From: Agrypnia vestita | Taxonomy: Eukaryota; Arthropoda; Insecta; Trichoptera; Phryganeidae | Length of the DNA stretch: 64,000 nucleotides | Reading direction: 5' to 3' | Assembly (NCBI GenBank): GCA_016648135.1 | Contig: JADDOH010001550.1 | Location: forward strand, 1-64,000 | Shown here: piece after piece, positions 57,401 to 61,659 of the stretch | Position numbering within the stretch: position 1 is the stretch's first letter | Layout: each line of letters opens with the position of its first letter | Notes under the pieces: generated by a model | The model's input: only the letters and a program-made list of their open reading frames with translations | Databases searched by the model: none | What the model was told of the DNA's origin: nothing | Position numbers and translations under genes: made by a program

Positions 57401-57653
57401 GGAGAGGGAGGGATTTATTCTATATTATTCTTAAAATGGTGTATAAACGGGAAAACAATTTTAATCAATTAATAATCTAAATCTTACAACACATATTTTC
57501 GAAACATTATTTCAAATTGGTTTATATTTTATTGAGAAGAAAGGACCACGATGCTCCGTCTTCCATTAAGAGAACGATTTTATTTAAAAAAAAAATAGTA
57601 TAAATCTCACCTGCATAGTACTTCCCGTTGATGGAAAATTCAACCTGCGCCAT
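15366..57653 (-). CDS. AOX: Aldehyde oxidase gene A, complete, 16 exons
   Basis: Molybdo-flavoenzyme that oxidises aldehydes to carboxylic acids, passing electrons from the molybdenum cofactor through two [2Fe-2S] clusters to FAD and O2; normally a cytosolic homodimer. The 16 exons (listed separately) join in frame from ATG at 57653 to TAA at 15366: 3819 nt, 1272 residues, the usual length for insect AOX. Domains in order: [2Fe-2S] I (about 1-80), [2Fe-2S] II (about 85-160), FAD (about 215-505), molybdenum domain (about 560-1272). Key residues seen: Cys41/46/49/71, Cys110/113/145/147, GNTAQG near 249, GGAYGAK at 771-777, RAPG at 887-890, GGIEMGQG at 995-1002 and TGEP with Glu1214. [10 protein letters not shown] and RAPG resemble insect AOX rather than xanthine dehydrogenase. 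It lies in a head-to-tail array with close paralogs; an odorant or xenobiotic role is possible but not shown by the sequence. Confidence 0.95.
15440..16718 (-). other. AOX gene A intron 15
   Basis: Contains a loosely palindromic AT-rich section (about 15590-16460) whose arms repeat TTACAAAGTTAA / TTAACTTTGTAA and CCAAACCTACGATG / CATCGTACGTTTGG. Probably a decayed foldback element. Confidence 0.45.
16719..16832 (-). CDS. AOX: AOX gene A exon 15, catalytic Glu exon
   Basis: 114 nt, acceptor TTTATAG, donor ATGG|GTATGT. Encodes [20 protein letters not shown] through NEWFPM; Glu1214 aligns with the catalytic base of the family (Glu1261 of bovine xanthine dehydrogenase). Too short to appear as a long open frame on its own. 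Confidence 0.93.
17400..17745 (+). mobile_element. LINE C-terminal fragment in AOX intron 14
   Basis: Plus-strand frames with stops read [20 protein letters not shown] and later [19 protein letters not shown] sequence, an RTE-type LINE end. Confidence 0.6.
18170..18370 (+). mobile_element. Second LINE scrap in AOX intron 14
   Basis: A plus-strand frame reads [20 protein letters not shown] and [11 protein letters not shown], resembling the GRRRPLTRWTDQ region near the end of LINE proteins. It ends about 110 bp before exon 14. Confidence 0.45.
18487..18679 (-). CDS. AOX: AOX gene A exon 14
   Basis: 193 nt, acceptor CAACAG. The donor AAAT|GTACAC is not a strong match beyond GT but is required by the next exon's phase. 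Encodes residues 1147-1210: [16 protein letters not shown], then [12 protein letters not shown]. Confidence 0.93.
18813..20236. mobile_element. Pogo-like DNA transposon, non-autonomous, in AOX intron 13
   Basis: TA-flanked element (TA at 18811-18812 and 20237-20238) with inverted ends CAGTGAAACTCTCTTAATA and, from the right, CAGTGAAACTTGCTTAATAA. No intact transposase. It holds a nested Harbinger-like MITE. Confidence 0.75.
19229..19749. mobile_element. Harbinger-like MITE family 3, nested in the pogo-like element
   Basis: 521 bp with inverted ends AGGCCGGCGCCACACTA and (from the right) GGCCGGCGTCACACTAGG, flanked by TTA at 19226-19228 and 19750-19752. Internally much richer in CpG and in GCG-type words than its host. 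Confidence 0.75.
20333..20425 (+). repeat. AT dinucleotide repeat
   Basis: Interrupted (AT)n tract of about 90 bp inside intron 13. Confidence 0.9.
20580..21349 (-). CDS. AOX: AOX gene A exon 13, molybdenum domain 2
   Basis: 770 nt, the largest exon; acceptor TTTGCAG, donor GGGCAG|GTAGGA. Encodes residues 890-1146, including [16 protein letters not shown], the cofactor loop [12 protein letters not shown] (995-1006) and [19 protein letters not shown] at the end. Confidence 0.97.
21555..22400. mobile_element. Pogo-type MITE sequence in AOX intron 12
   Basis: Left end near 21563 (AAAATCCTGCTTATTCGAAC) and a second terminus CAGTAGAACCTCGTTAG at 22239, abutting TTCTACTA. It appears to be two adjoining degenerate copies of the family seen complete at 36064-37083. 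Confidence 0.5.
22989..23187 (-). CDS. AOX: AOX gene A exon 12, molybdenum domain
   Basis: 199 nt, acceptor TTTTCAG, donor CCAG|GTAAAC. Encodes residues 824-889 and ends in WCRAPG, the AOX counterpart of the RGFG loop of xanthine dehydrogenase. Confidence 0.96.
23805..24010 (+). repeat. Minisatellite, left part
   Basis: Two units of about 120-130 bp: GACTCAAATTTTGCATACTT, ATTATTTAGGACCCGGCGG, GTGATATTT and a C/T-rich stretch, then GCAAATCTGTA. The same unit resumes at 25085 after about 1 kb of inserted sequence. Confidence 0.75.
24271..24734 (-). mobile_element. MITE family 1, copy 4
   Basis: Full-length copy in AOX intron 11 in the opposite orientation, ending CGCCGCACGCCAAGTTACGT. It is inserted in the middle of a minisatellite inside a larger inverted-repeat element. 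Confidence 0.7.
25085..25530 (+). repeat. Minisatellite, right part
   Basis: About four further units of the same sequence (starting near 25093, 25222, 25352 and 25485), interrupted from the left part by MITE copy 4 and unique sequence. Confidence 0.75.
26228..26411 (-). CDS. AOX: AOX gene A exon 11, molybdenum domain
   Basis: 184 nt, acceptor ATTTCAG, donor GAG|GTAAGT. Encodes residues 762-823: [16 protein letters not shown], then [16 protein letters not shown]. The GGAYGAK form is typical of insect AOX. Confidence 0.96.
27000..27442. mobile_element. Candidate MITE in AOX intron 10
   Basis: CCGGAGCGGGACACA near 27013 is inverted as TGCATCCCGCTCCGG at 27425-27439. No coding sequence; flanking duplication not clear. 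Confidence 0.4.
27586..28082 (-). CDS. AOX: AOX gene A exon 10, molybdenum domain 1
   Basis: 497 nt, acceptor TTATAG. The donor AACAG|GTTCGC is weak beyond the GT. Encodes residues 597-761: [13 protein letters not shown], then [10 protein letters not shown] with Gln717, the residue aligned with the cofactor-contacting Gln of xanthine dehydrogenase. The usual Gly just before this Gln is Ser here. Confidence 0.95.
28154..29924 (+). mobile_element. Pogo/Tigger transposon in AOX intron 9
   Basis: TA-flanked (28152-28153 and 29925-29926), with inverted ends CAGTAAAAGCTCGTTAATAC and (from the right) CAGTAAAAGCTCTTTAATAC. A plus-strand remnant at about 29505-29645 reads [19 protein letters not shown] after a stop codon, a CENP-B-type helix-turn-helix. 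Dead, and carries a nested Harbinger insertion. Confidence 0.8.
28488..29129 (-). mobile_element. Harbinger element nested in the pogo element
   Basis: About 640 bp, flanked by TTA at 28485-28487 and 29130-29132, with inverted ends AGGGTACGCGCGCACTAGCG and, from the right, GGGTACGCGCGCACTAGCG. The minus-strand frame 29075-28875 reads [20 protein letters not shown] then [11 protein letters not shown], the N-terminal region of HARBI1-type transposases. The DDE domain is missing. The termini hold GCGTTTTTTCGCCGCGCGGC foldback hairpins. Confidence 0.8.
30301..30585 (-). CDS. AOX: AOX gene A exon 9, linker into the molybdenum domain
   Basis: 285 nt (95 codons, phase 0), acceptor ATTTTAG, donor TTG|GTAAGC. 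Encodes residues 502-596, including [16 protein letters not shown] followed by ANDIP, the entry to the molybdopterin-binding domain. Confidence 0.95.
30995..31282 (-). CDS. AOX: AOX gene A exon 8, C-terminal FAD region (CO dehydrogenase flavoprotein C-terminal type)
   Basis: 288 nt (96 codons, phase 0 at both ends), acceptor ATTCCAG, donor AAG|GTAAAG. Encodes residues 406-501, including [12 protein letters not shown] and [14 protein letters not shown]. Confidence 0.95.
31535..31682. mobile_element. Short palindromic MITE family 4, AOX intron 7
   Basis: About 145 bp with ends AGCCGGCAAACATCTT and (inverted) AAGATGTTTACCAGCTACTG. Related copies lie at 58951-59098 and, one-ended, at 58168-58205. 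Confidence 0.55.
32395..32535 (+). mobile_element. LINE 3' end in AOX intron 7
   Basis: A plus-strand frame reads [20 protein letters not shown] then VR, stop and a GAAGAAGAA tail, the common end of arthropod RTE/R1-like LINEs. It abuts exon 7 (32545). Confidence 0.6.
32545..32672 (-). CDS. AOX: AOX gene A exon 7, FAD domain
   Basis: 128 nt, acceptor TTTGCAG, donor AAG|GTAGGG. Encodes residues 363-405, from [16 protein letters not shown] to DEYLFQSHK. Confidence 0.93.
32673..34976 (-). other. AOX gene A introns 6 and 5
   Basis: Apart from exon 6 (33909-34011), this AT-rich stretch shows no mobile element or open frame that I can support. Confidence 0.6.
33909..34011 (-). CDS. AOX: AOX gene A exon 6, FAD domain
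   Basis: 103 nt, acceptor CTTTTAG, donor ATTG|GTAAGT. Encodes [12 protein letters not shown] and onward to about residue 362; the GxxxGNL element contacts the flavin in this family. Confidence 0.94.
34977..35200 (-). CDS. AOX: AOX gene A exon 5, FAD domain
   Basis: 224 nt, acceptor TTTGCAG, donor AAT|GTAAGC. Encodes residues 254-328, from [15 protein letters not shown] to AHIPVRN, a standard AOX FAD_binding_5 stretch. Confidence 0.95.
36064..37083. mobile_element. Pogo-type MITE in AOX intron 4
   Basis: About 1.02 kb, TA-flanked, with ends CAGTAAAACCCCGTTAATTC and (from the right) CTATAACCTCGTTAATTCG. It contains a direct repeat of about 150 bp (near 36285-36430 and 36825-36990, both with AAATATGTCAA and GCGATCTTT), so the body has been internally duplicated. 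Confidence 0.75.
37565..37655 (+). repeat. Short tandem duplication
   Basis: About two copies of a 35-40 bp unit with GACGATGAAAAAAA and CATATCATC. Confidence 0.6.
37765..38228 (+). mobile_element. Jockey-like LINE 3' end in AOX intron 4
   Basis: A plus-strand frame reads [20 protein letters not shown] followed by [14 protein letters not shown], the C-terminus of insect jockey-type reverse transcriptases, then an AT-rich 3' UTR ending in an AATAAATAAATAAAA tail 55 bp before exon 4. Confidence 0.6.
38282..38673 (-). CDS. AOX: AOX gene A exon 4, end of [2Fe-2S] II and start of FAD domain
   Basis: 392 nt, acceptor CTTTCAG, donor ACAAG|GTAAAT. Contains [12 protein letters not shown] (Cys145, Cys147), the linker to the FAD domain, and ends in the flavin-binding stretch VVGNTAQ with a split Gly254. 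Confidence 0.96.
39028..39051 (+). repeat. (AT)n microsatellite
   Basis: Pure AT dinucleotide tract in AOX intron 3. Confidence 0.95.
39437..39691 (+). other. Unrecognised 84-codon open frame in A intron 3
   Basis: Hydrophilic, begins [20 protein letters not shown]. It lies antisense to AOX and has a decayed counterpart at 660-870. Without conservation of the frame I do not call it a gene; a mobile-element fragment is more likely. Confidence 0.3.
40208..40365 (-). CDS. AOX: AOX gene A exon 3, second [2Fe-2S] cluster, first half
   Basis: 158 nt, acceptor AATACAG, donor TACAG|GTGAAA. Encodes residues 71-122 plus two bases, including TTVEGIG and QCGFCSPG with cluster ligands Cys110 and Cys113. 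Also GC-rich relative to later exons. Confidence 0.96.
40850..41090 (+). mobile_element. LINE reverse transcriptase N-terminal fragment in AOX intron 2
   Basis: The frame ends [20 protein letters not shown], then [11 protein letters not shown] and stop, the start of the RT domain of jockey-like LINEs (block lKndkapGpDgI). Truncated on both sides. Confidence 0.65.
41095..41245 (-). mobile_element. tRNA-like repeat in AOX intron 2
   Basis: On the minus strand it has an A-box-like TGGCGAAATTGGATAACGC and B-box-like GGTTCGAGTCC, followed by the AT-rich arm with CATACAGAAAAAA seen in the termini at 23285 and 25660. A one-armed relative of that element. Confidence 0.55.
41400..41800. other. GC-rich island in AOX intron 2
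   Basis: About 400 bp strikingly rich in CCGCC-type words between AT-rich sequence. Both strands carry open frames (for example 41448-41912 plus) of low-complexity Pro/Ser/Arg composition, which is what such base composition yields by chance. No ends, duplication or homology recognised. Confidence 0.4.
42400..42690 (-). repeat. Dispersed repeat family 5, inverted copy
   Basis: Contains CACGAGTCTGCTTGCAATG, GATCACGGGAAAAGGGTTA and ATCGGGCCGCCG. Two copies in the other orientation lie at 45300-45545 and 45610-45960. Confidence 0.65.
42832..42912 (+). pseudogene. Coding-like stretch in A intron 2, conserved in B
   Basis: Counterpart of 1940-2101: [17 protein letters not shown], then divergence and a stop. 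It stops 24 bases before the hammerhead palindrome at 42936. Confidence 0.4.
43003..43034 (-). ncRNA. Hammerhead-like core, AOX sense strand
   Basis: CTGATGA (43034-43028), one extra base, stem II, GAAAC (43007-43003), then TATA and GTT as candidate cleavage triplet. Stem I is supported by TAC/GTA at the core and TTATTA/TAATAA further out. Transcribed in AOX intron 2. Confidence 0.5.
43062..43101 (+). ncRNA. Hammerhead-like core, antisense arm of the palindrome
   Basis: Mirror image of the minus-strand core: CTGATGA 43062-43068, GAAAC 43089-43093, GTT before the candidate cleavage point. Confidence 0.5.
43347..43513 (-). CDS. AOX: AOX gene A exon 2, first [2Fe-2S] cluster
   Basis: 167 nt, acceptor CTTACAG, donor TCT|GTAAGC, phase 0 at its end. 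It completes residues 15-70 and carries CHEGGCGVC, giving Cys41, Cys46 and Cys49 of the plant-ferredoxin-type cluster; the fourth ligand, Cys71, opens the next exon. It is visibly more GC-rich than exons 4-16. Confidence 0.96.
44075..44410. repeat. Foldback repeat family 2, first copy in A intron 1
   Basis: Aligned with the B copy at 3690-4470 but without the inserted MITE, so it preserves the unoccupied site. Confidence 0.6.
44420..44540 (-). mobile_element. Penelope-type end with hammerhead-like core
   Basis: Minus-strand core: CTGATGA (44506-44500), one extra base, stem II GGACCC/GGGATCC, GAAAC (44479-44475), then GTC as candidate cleavage triplet. Stem I pairs GCC (44509-44507) with GGC (44471-44469). 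It lies between two foldback copies and reads in the AOX sense, in intron 1. Confidence 0.55.
44525..44830. repeat. Foldback repeat family 2, second copy in A intron 1
   Basis: Contains TTTATCATTTTATTCGACTTG and CATATCTCCATAACTATTGA; arms match the 55160-55600 copy. Confidence 0.6.
45300..45960 (+). repeat. Dispersed repeat family 5, two tandem copies
   Basis: Two head-to-tail copies in AOX intron 1, sharing TTGGATC(G/A)ATTTTTAACCC and TCTATCAAATTTTCGTTAAA. The second runs to GCGGCCCGATAACGTC. Type of element not recognised. Confidence 0.65.
46565..46790 (+). mobile_element. LINE C-terminal fragment in A intron 1, shared with B
   Basis: Counterpart of 10205-10564: reads [10 protein letters not shown] and later the QSKAIR region, with more breaks. 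Its presence in both paralogs means it predates the duplication. Confidence 0.6.
47120..49163 (+). mobile_element. piggyBac transposon, degenerate, in A intron 1
   Basis: 2.04 kb between TTAA sites (47116-47119 and 49164-49167), with ends CCGTTATGTTACTACCCGG and (from the right) CCCTTATGTTACTACCCGGG. Plus-strand remnants read [12 protein letters not shown] (47880), [14 protein letters not shown] (48042), [20 protein letters not shown] (48111), [14 protein letters not shown] (48451) and [15 protein letters not shown] (48858), in the order found in piggyBac transposases. Multiple stops and frame changes; the DDD residues cannot all be placed. Confidence 0.85.
49262..49575 (-). mobile_element. 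Jockey-like LINE C-terminal fragment
   Basis: The minus-strand frame reads [20 protein letters not shown] followed by [11 protein letters not shown], then an AT-rich 3' end with an AATAAATAAAAA tail near 49270. Same protein family as 10205-10564. Confidence 0.7.
49690..49830 (+). mobile_element. LINE 3' UTR scrap
   Basis: AT-rich 3' UTR-like sequence ending in AAATAAATAAATAAATAAAA. No coding part remains. Confidence 0.4.
49939..52112 (-). mobile_element. Penelope-like retroelement, left copy (longer)
   Basis: Minus-strand copy whose 3' end, with a hammerhead-like core at 50089-50062, faces outward. Together with the right copy it is flanked by the 10-bp duplication AAAATTGTTT (49929-49938 and 53447-53456), so the pair arrived as one unit. 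The left end is about 60 bp longer than the right end, the same asymmetry as in 12910-13142. Confidence 0.9.
50058..50093 (-). ncRNA. Hammerhead-like core at left Penelope end, AOX sense
   Basis: CTGATGA (50089-50083), one extra A, stem II GAGAAC/GTTCTC (6 bp), GAAAC (50066-50062), AT, GTA as candidate triplet; stem I AATC/GATT directly at the core. Reads in AOX intron 1. Confidence 0.6.
50183..52126 (-). pseudogene. Penelope-like reverse transcriptase with GIY-YIG endonuclease, one stop codon
   Basis: One frame of about 647 codons with a single in-frame TAA at 51730-51728. Seen in order: [30 protein letters not shown] (catalytic Asp), [19 protein letters not shown] (catalytic Asp pair), then [20 protein letters not shown], a GIY-YIG nuclease motif. 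This is the order of endonuclease-bearing Penelope-like elements, which copy their RNA at a nicked target. The first few codons (MLNHK, 52126-52112) overlap the other copy in antisense and are probably not native, so the true N-terminus is missing. Confidence 0.92.
52204..53256 (+). pseudogene. Truncated Penelope-like RT (C-terminal part) and GIY-YIG nuclease
   Basis: Open for 350 codons from [13 protein letters not shown]; includes RYVDDIF and [20 protein letters not shown]. It lacks the N-terminal half of the RT, so it cannot make a complete polymerase. The frame actually extends upstream to about 52113 without a start. Confidence 0.9.
53358..53398 (+). ncRNA. Hammerhead-like core at right Penelope end
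   Basis: CTGATGA 53362-53368, one extra A, stem II GAGAA/TTCTC with a larger loop, GAAAC 53385-53389, ATGTA; stem I AATC (53358-53361) with GATT (53395-53398). Antisense to AOX. Confidence 0.6.
53462..53885. other. A intron 1 block paralogous to B intron 1
   Basis: Aligns with 12120-12600 (for example GCTGTCAAGAGGCTGCGCTA near 53489). No coding sequence. Confidence 0.65.
53886..54345 (-). mobile_element. LINE C-terminal fragment
   Basis: The minus-strand frame 54167-53916 reads [39 protein letters not shown], then [16 protein letters not shown] and [13 protein letters not shown], the well-known end of an insect LINE reverse transcriptase. 5'-truncated. A scrap of the same family lies at 56379-56453. 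Confidence 0.8.
54346..55155. other. A intron 1 segment with no recognised content
   Basis: AT-rich; only short decayed repeats seen. Confidence 0.5.
55160..55600. repeat. Foldback repeat family 2, most complete copy
   Basis: Long inverted repeat of about 440 bp centred near 55385: ATGACCTAATATCAATAGTT on the left matches AACTATTGATATTAGGTCAT on the right, and the inner arms pair TTGAAAACT-side TTTTTATCATTTTATTT with AAATAAAATGATAAAAACC. No coding sequence; a MITE-like foldback. Confidence 0.75.
55640..55700 (-). ncRNA. Hammerhead-like core near 55670, AOX sense
   Basis: CTGATGA (55682-55676), one extra A, stem II GGTTG/CAACC with loop AGAC, GAAAC (55660-55656), TA, GTT as candidate triplet; stem I GTC (55685-55683) with GAC (55650-55648). 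A further Penelope-type end, in AOX intron 1. Confidence 0.55.
56379..56453 (+). mobile_element. LINE C-terminal scrap
   Basis: The frame [19 protein letters not shown] matches the end of the LINE at 53886-54345. It has lost everything upstream. Confidence 0.65.
56460..57610 (-). other. First part of AOX gene A intron 1
   Basis: AT-rich, no open frame that I support. The stretch 57470-57610 aligns with B (12830-13180) and gives the unoccupied site for the Penelope-end insertion of B. Confidence 0.6.
57611..57653 (-). CDS. AOX: AOX gene A exon 1
   Basis: Start codon ATG at 57653-57651; 43 nt encode residues 1-14 ([14 protein letters not shown]) plus one base. Donor is GCAG|GTGAGA. The same exon with one base change (second residue Thr) begins gene B, which supports the start choice. 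Confidence 0.93.
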
Positions 57654-58000
57654 TGTTACCACAATAAAGTACAAATTTCATTAAAATCAATAAATACCGA
57701 TTTTTTTCAATATTACACTGCTCACTGGAGAAACGGAAAATGTGGAAAAATATATAAAGAATAAAGATTAATATTATATGTTACATCTGTGTTACTATGT
57801 AACTCGAATAATAACAGACTTCACGATTCACGACAACCCGATACGTCCATCCAGTGAAAATTCAAACCTGTTGTACGCAACTATCCTCGTTGCACCCGCG
57901 GCCGCTGCGGCTGGTCGCAGCCACCACTCCGGCCGACTGAAAATTGCATTCAACGAGATCAGACTGTTGTTTCGTCGACTTTTTTCTAATCCCGAGTAAG
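57654..58000 (-). promoter_or_regulatory. Candidate promoter and 5' leader of AOX gene A
   Basis: The stretch upstream of exon 1 stays alignable with the same position of gene B (13224-13560), including a GC-rich block near 57890-57940. An arthropod-type initiator TCAGT reads on the minus strand at 57940-57936, which would give a leader of about 285 nt. No TATA box is placed correctly. The initiator call rests on the motif and paralog conservation only. Confidence 0.35.
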
Positions 58001-58002
58001 GC

Positions 58003-58146
58003 CCGGTTGTTTCAAGTTCGATCAAAGTGAGCGGTCGATTAAAGCATAGATTTTTACGAAAACGGATCGTCTGATTGGTGGAGAACGTAAAAATCTATGC
58101 TTTAAAACAACGCTTACTTTAATCCAACTTGAAACAACCGGCCGTA
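58003..58146. mobile_element. Palindromic MITE (about 144 bp)
   Basis: Ends GCCCGGTTGTTTCAAGTT and, inverted, AACTTGAAACAACCGGCC, with inner arms AAAGCATAGATTTTTACG / CGTAAAAATCTATGCTTT. It sits just upstream of the candidate promoter of AOX gene A. Confidence 0.75.
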
Positions 58147-58167
58147 AGTCAAGTTTGCCAAAAATTT

Positions 58168-58205
58168 GAGGGGAGATACAGTTGCCGGCAAACTTTTTGA
58201 AATTC
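58168..58205 (+). mobile_element. MITE family 4, one end
   Basis: ACAGTTGCCGGCAAACTTTT matches the terminal repeat of 58951-59098. Confidence 0.5.
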
Positions 58206-58253
58206 CTTGGCGTAGTGGGGGAATGCGCTTTGTTTTTTCAACCATGGATAGTT

Positions 58254-58463
58254 TCAATCACAGAGTGTAAGTTTTAAGTTTGTCATGTAATTTTTTAGCC
58301 ATTCTTTTAGTGATCCTCGTATTACACATTTATCAATTACTGTCAGTAAAATCTCGTGTGTCAAATGTTTTTTGAAATCTATAAATACTATTCCTTTTTT
58401 TTTATCATTCAAATAATTCACACAATATTTTAAGTACATACCTATGTCCAAATCTTTGAACAA
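58254..58463 (-). mobile_element. LINE reverse transcriptase fragment
   Basis: Reads YLNDKKKGIVFIDFKKHLTH then EILLTVIDKCVIRGSLKEWL, corresponding to RT blocks around the first catalytic Asp (FIDFKK; the usual FDxVdH is altered) in jockey-like LINEs. Confidence 0.65.
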
Positions 58464-58950
58464 ATTGGTATTAGCTATATTATTTTAATGCATTGTGGCA
58501 TTACGGTTTCCCGCCACAATCTGGTCTACGCAACTATAAACGTTTTTTTCTTTTATAATTTCGTCCCCGTTACGTCTTTAATAAGGTGTTAAAATCCGTA
58601 CTCATAAATCATATTTTCTTATGCATTTATTAATCTATTGTTTTTTTTAAGACGCTAAACAATAATAAACGCTTGTATGTACGTCAATTTTGAGTTTTAT
58701 TTTTTTTTCATTATTGTATTTTAATTAAGTATACAGGGTATGATAAAAATAAATTTCATGTAGGGAAATAAGCTGTTGTTGGCTGGTATGCTGATAAGCG
58801 ATTAGTATTATTATCATTCGGTTATAGTTAAAAAATATATTTGTTTATTAATCAAGTGACAGTGCCCTAATAACCAATTCTGCTTTTCCCCGCATGATTT
58901 TTTTTCGTCGCATCAGTATAATGTTGCGGCCCGCGTAACTTAGCAAACGT

Positions 58951-59098
58951 ACAGTAGCCGGCAAACATATTGAAATTTTACGGCGTAGTGGGGGGAAGTT
59001 TGCCCATGTACCATTGCACCAACGAGACCTAAATTTTGTCTTCTGCGCATTCCCCCACTACGCCAAACAATTTCAAGAAGTTTGCCGACAACTGTATG
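58951..59098. mobile_element. MITE family 4, palindromic copy
   Basis: Inverted ends ACAGTAGCCGGCAAACAT and (from the right) ACAGTTGTCGGCAAACTTCT; inner arms around CGGCGTAGTGGGGG / CCCCCACTACGCC. Confidence 0.65.
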
Positions 59099-59099
59099 T

Positions 59100-59230
59100 A
59101 TGTGGCCCGACGAAAAAAAAGGTTGAGTACCGTTGCTCTAGACCAATGGTGGCGAACCTAGGGCACGCGTGCCATGGGTACAGCAATTTGGCTGGCACGT
59201 GAACGCAATACAAGTTAATTATTTTCCGAA
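59100..59230 (+). mobile_element. hAT-like terminal sequence
   Basis: The stretch GACCAATGGTGGCGAACCTA and GGCACGCGTGCCATGG looks like the terminal region of hAT-type elements. No transposase. Confidence 0.4.
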
Positions 59231-59884
59231 ATGAATTTTATAAAAGTTCAAGACATAGATTGACTGGGGAATCCTCTTGGGCTAACAAATGACTAAAAGT
59301 GACGACATTTGAATTTTGAACCAGGTATAAAGCGTTAGGTAACGAATGTACAGCAGAAAAATATGATTAATAAATACTTTATATGGATTTTTATTGGTTA
59401 TAAGTTCATTTTTATGAAAATGTTGTGTATTTTTTTAAACTTTTTAAATAAATTTCTGAATTATTTTTTTTTTCATTTTTCCCTATTAAAACTATTCAGA
59501 AGGGTGAATGAGGAAGGACCTCTCGAACCAACTTCGGAAGTTGGTTCATTCATTCCTTCATCCATCATTCAATGTCATCGGATAGTGTTGTTAAAATTCT
59601 CACGTCATGTTTGTAAGCAAATAAAAACTAATCAACTATCCTATCGAATGTCCGTCCGTAACTTGCTGGAATTACGATAACATCACTGACTAGCGACGCG
59701 GGCAGCCGATTGTACACGCCAATCAACGCGCGGAGCGCAATCAGTCTACGCGTAAGGGTCGCGCCACCAAACTACGCGGCCTTGACATTTATTTTAATTT
59801 AATTATGTCCTGTGAAGCTAAAAAAGTATGTGATGCTCGTTTGAATAAATTTTATATGTCTTCTCCTTTTTAATATATTATCCA

Positions 59885-59975
59885 TGTGTTGTGTTCTTCA
59901 GAGAATAGCGCCTCCTGTGAGGTGGATTCCAAGCTGTCCTCCCATCTTTTGGGAGGTCTACCGCGAGGGCGGGTT
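59885..59975 (-). mobile_element. LINE C-terminal scrap
   Basis: The minus strand reads TRPRGRPPKRWEDSLEST then SQEALFSEEHNTW, the GRPPKRW end motif of non-LTR polyproteins. Confidence 0.65.
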
Positions 59976-60234
59976 CCGTGAGATTGATTATGTAGTGTAA
60001 TTATGTGTAATTCTGTTTATATTAGAAATATAAATTCTTTTATTACCTACTTAAATAATAAACAATATATATTACGATTATTCTCACCAATAAATAGTTG
60101 CAAAATCAAGATCGTTTATTTTATGTTTATTTCATTTATGGAGCCAATTGTGAACGGCGATTCCGACTGTTCGATTAAGAATGATACAAATCAATACACA
60201 TATGATAATTTATTTCCCGGAATGGCTGCGTAGT

Positions 60235-60905
60235 CGCCCGTGACATACGTGTTTAGGGGATGCGGTGCCCGCGGATCCCCATTGTTGTAAATGTGGTACA
60301 GGAAACAGCTGATAGAAAAGAAAGCCGCTGTCAGTTTTATGTATGTTTACAGGGATGTGTGCTATCGCTCGACCTTGGTAGATAGGCCGGCTGTCCTCGG
60401 GGTGCCAGCTGATGGGATCTGTGCGGTGTCTTCAACTCTGTCTTGGGCCACGGTCGTAGCGGATGCAAGGTACAGTCGATGGAGGCGACAGATCGGCGAG
60501 GTGAGCTGGAGACGATGCTGATGACGGATGTAGGTGGTGTATCGCGGCGAGGTCGAGGATACTGCTGCTGCAGGATGGTGATGATGGCCGCTGGTCGATG
60601 TTGTGATGGCAGTGAAGCTATGACGATTAAGGCGGTTGATCAACTGGAGATCGGGTATGGAGTGTAGAATGAGACGATGTTGTTGATGTCGTGGCTACGG
60701 CAGACTGGAGATGTAGCGTAGAATGAGAAATGCTACGTAGCGAGGTGAGCTACGAGTAGCCGGGCAGCAAGACGTCGTGGTTATGACGTTGGAAAACGAA
60801 GTGATTTGGGACTTCGCTGCGACGTCCTTTATATCGTATTTTTCGCTGTGCGACGTGTGCATAAAGCTGTGCGAAATATGTGCATTCCCATGGGAACGAA
60901 TTCGT
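60235..60905. other. GC-rich block in the C/A spacer
   Basis: About 670 bp of clearly higher GC and CpG with GATGATG / CTGCTG-type words, ending at TATAAAGGACG on the minus strand (about 60833-60823). Overlapping open frames on both strands are of low complexity. Could be an LTR or an unrecognised 5' region; I found no paired copy, primer-binding site or duplication. Confidence 0.35.
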
Positions 60906-61659
60906 CAGTATTTTTAGATTTTCCAAGCACTGGAACGTATCTAGTTTAGTCAGCATATTTGTATCTTCCTTGTTTGACAATTAGACACGGCTTATCTATA
61001 CCGCGTCATTTTTTCCCACGGGACTTTCGGCGCTGGTCAAGGTACGTTGGGAAACTTGTTGATGACGCTAAAAGTGTATCAAAATAACGCGAGTATTCGC
61101 ATTTGAACATGTTGTTTATACCAATACGTGCGTAAATTTCAAGCTAAAAAAGCGAATTATTAATATTTAGGTACGTATATTACGAAGACTTTCGGTTGAT
61201 GACTTATTTGATATTTTTACAGTTTAATTTTCTATTACGTTACGCCAATTCAAATAATTATCTGGTAATTGTAATTATCGATAGTAAAACGAAAATCGAT
61301 TTTTGCAGATTCGATGGTATAGGTACGTAAGGACCATCGAGATATTCCGGAAAACGAGTTTCAGGACTGCTTCTAGAAATGAGAATGCAGTTTGAATCCG
61401 TATAATACATAAGGAATACGTACTTTAAAGGTGAAAGTAGCTACTGGTGCATCGTTCCACATTTATATTTATTTATTTAGTTAATAATACACTAGTTAAT
61501 ATTATTCATGCATATATTCAATTTTATTTAATAGGTAATTCTATTTTTTTATTCTGATGTCTGTATTCCTTCTTGAATATTATAATATTTCTCTGGTGGA
61601 TTACTGTACTCCTTTAGTTCTTTGTAAAATAAACAGTTTTATATATTTATTTTATTTCT

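Noticed and set aside
15366..57653. Xanthine dehydrogenase instead of aldehyde oxidase
   Set aside because: GGAYGAK, RAPG and the overall motif spelling fit insect aldehyde oxidases; I saw no xanthine-dehydrogenase-type RGFG loop. Substrate specificity itself was not determined.
59515..59570. Short perfect palindrome CCAACTTCGGAAGTTGG as an operator
   Set aside because: No neighbouring gene and the surroundings are repeat debris; a palindrome alone does not support a regulatory call.
60291..60667. Overlapping open frames on both strands in the GC-rich block
   Set aside because: Openness on both strands is what high GC predicts; no domain, splice-supported structure or paralog.
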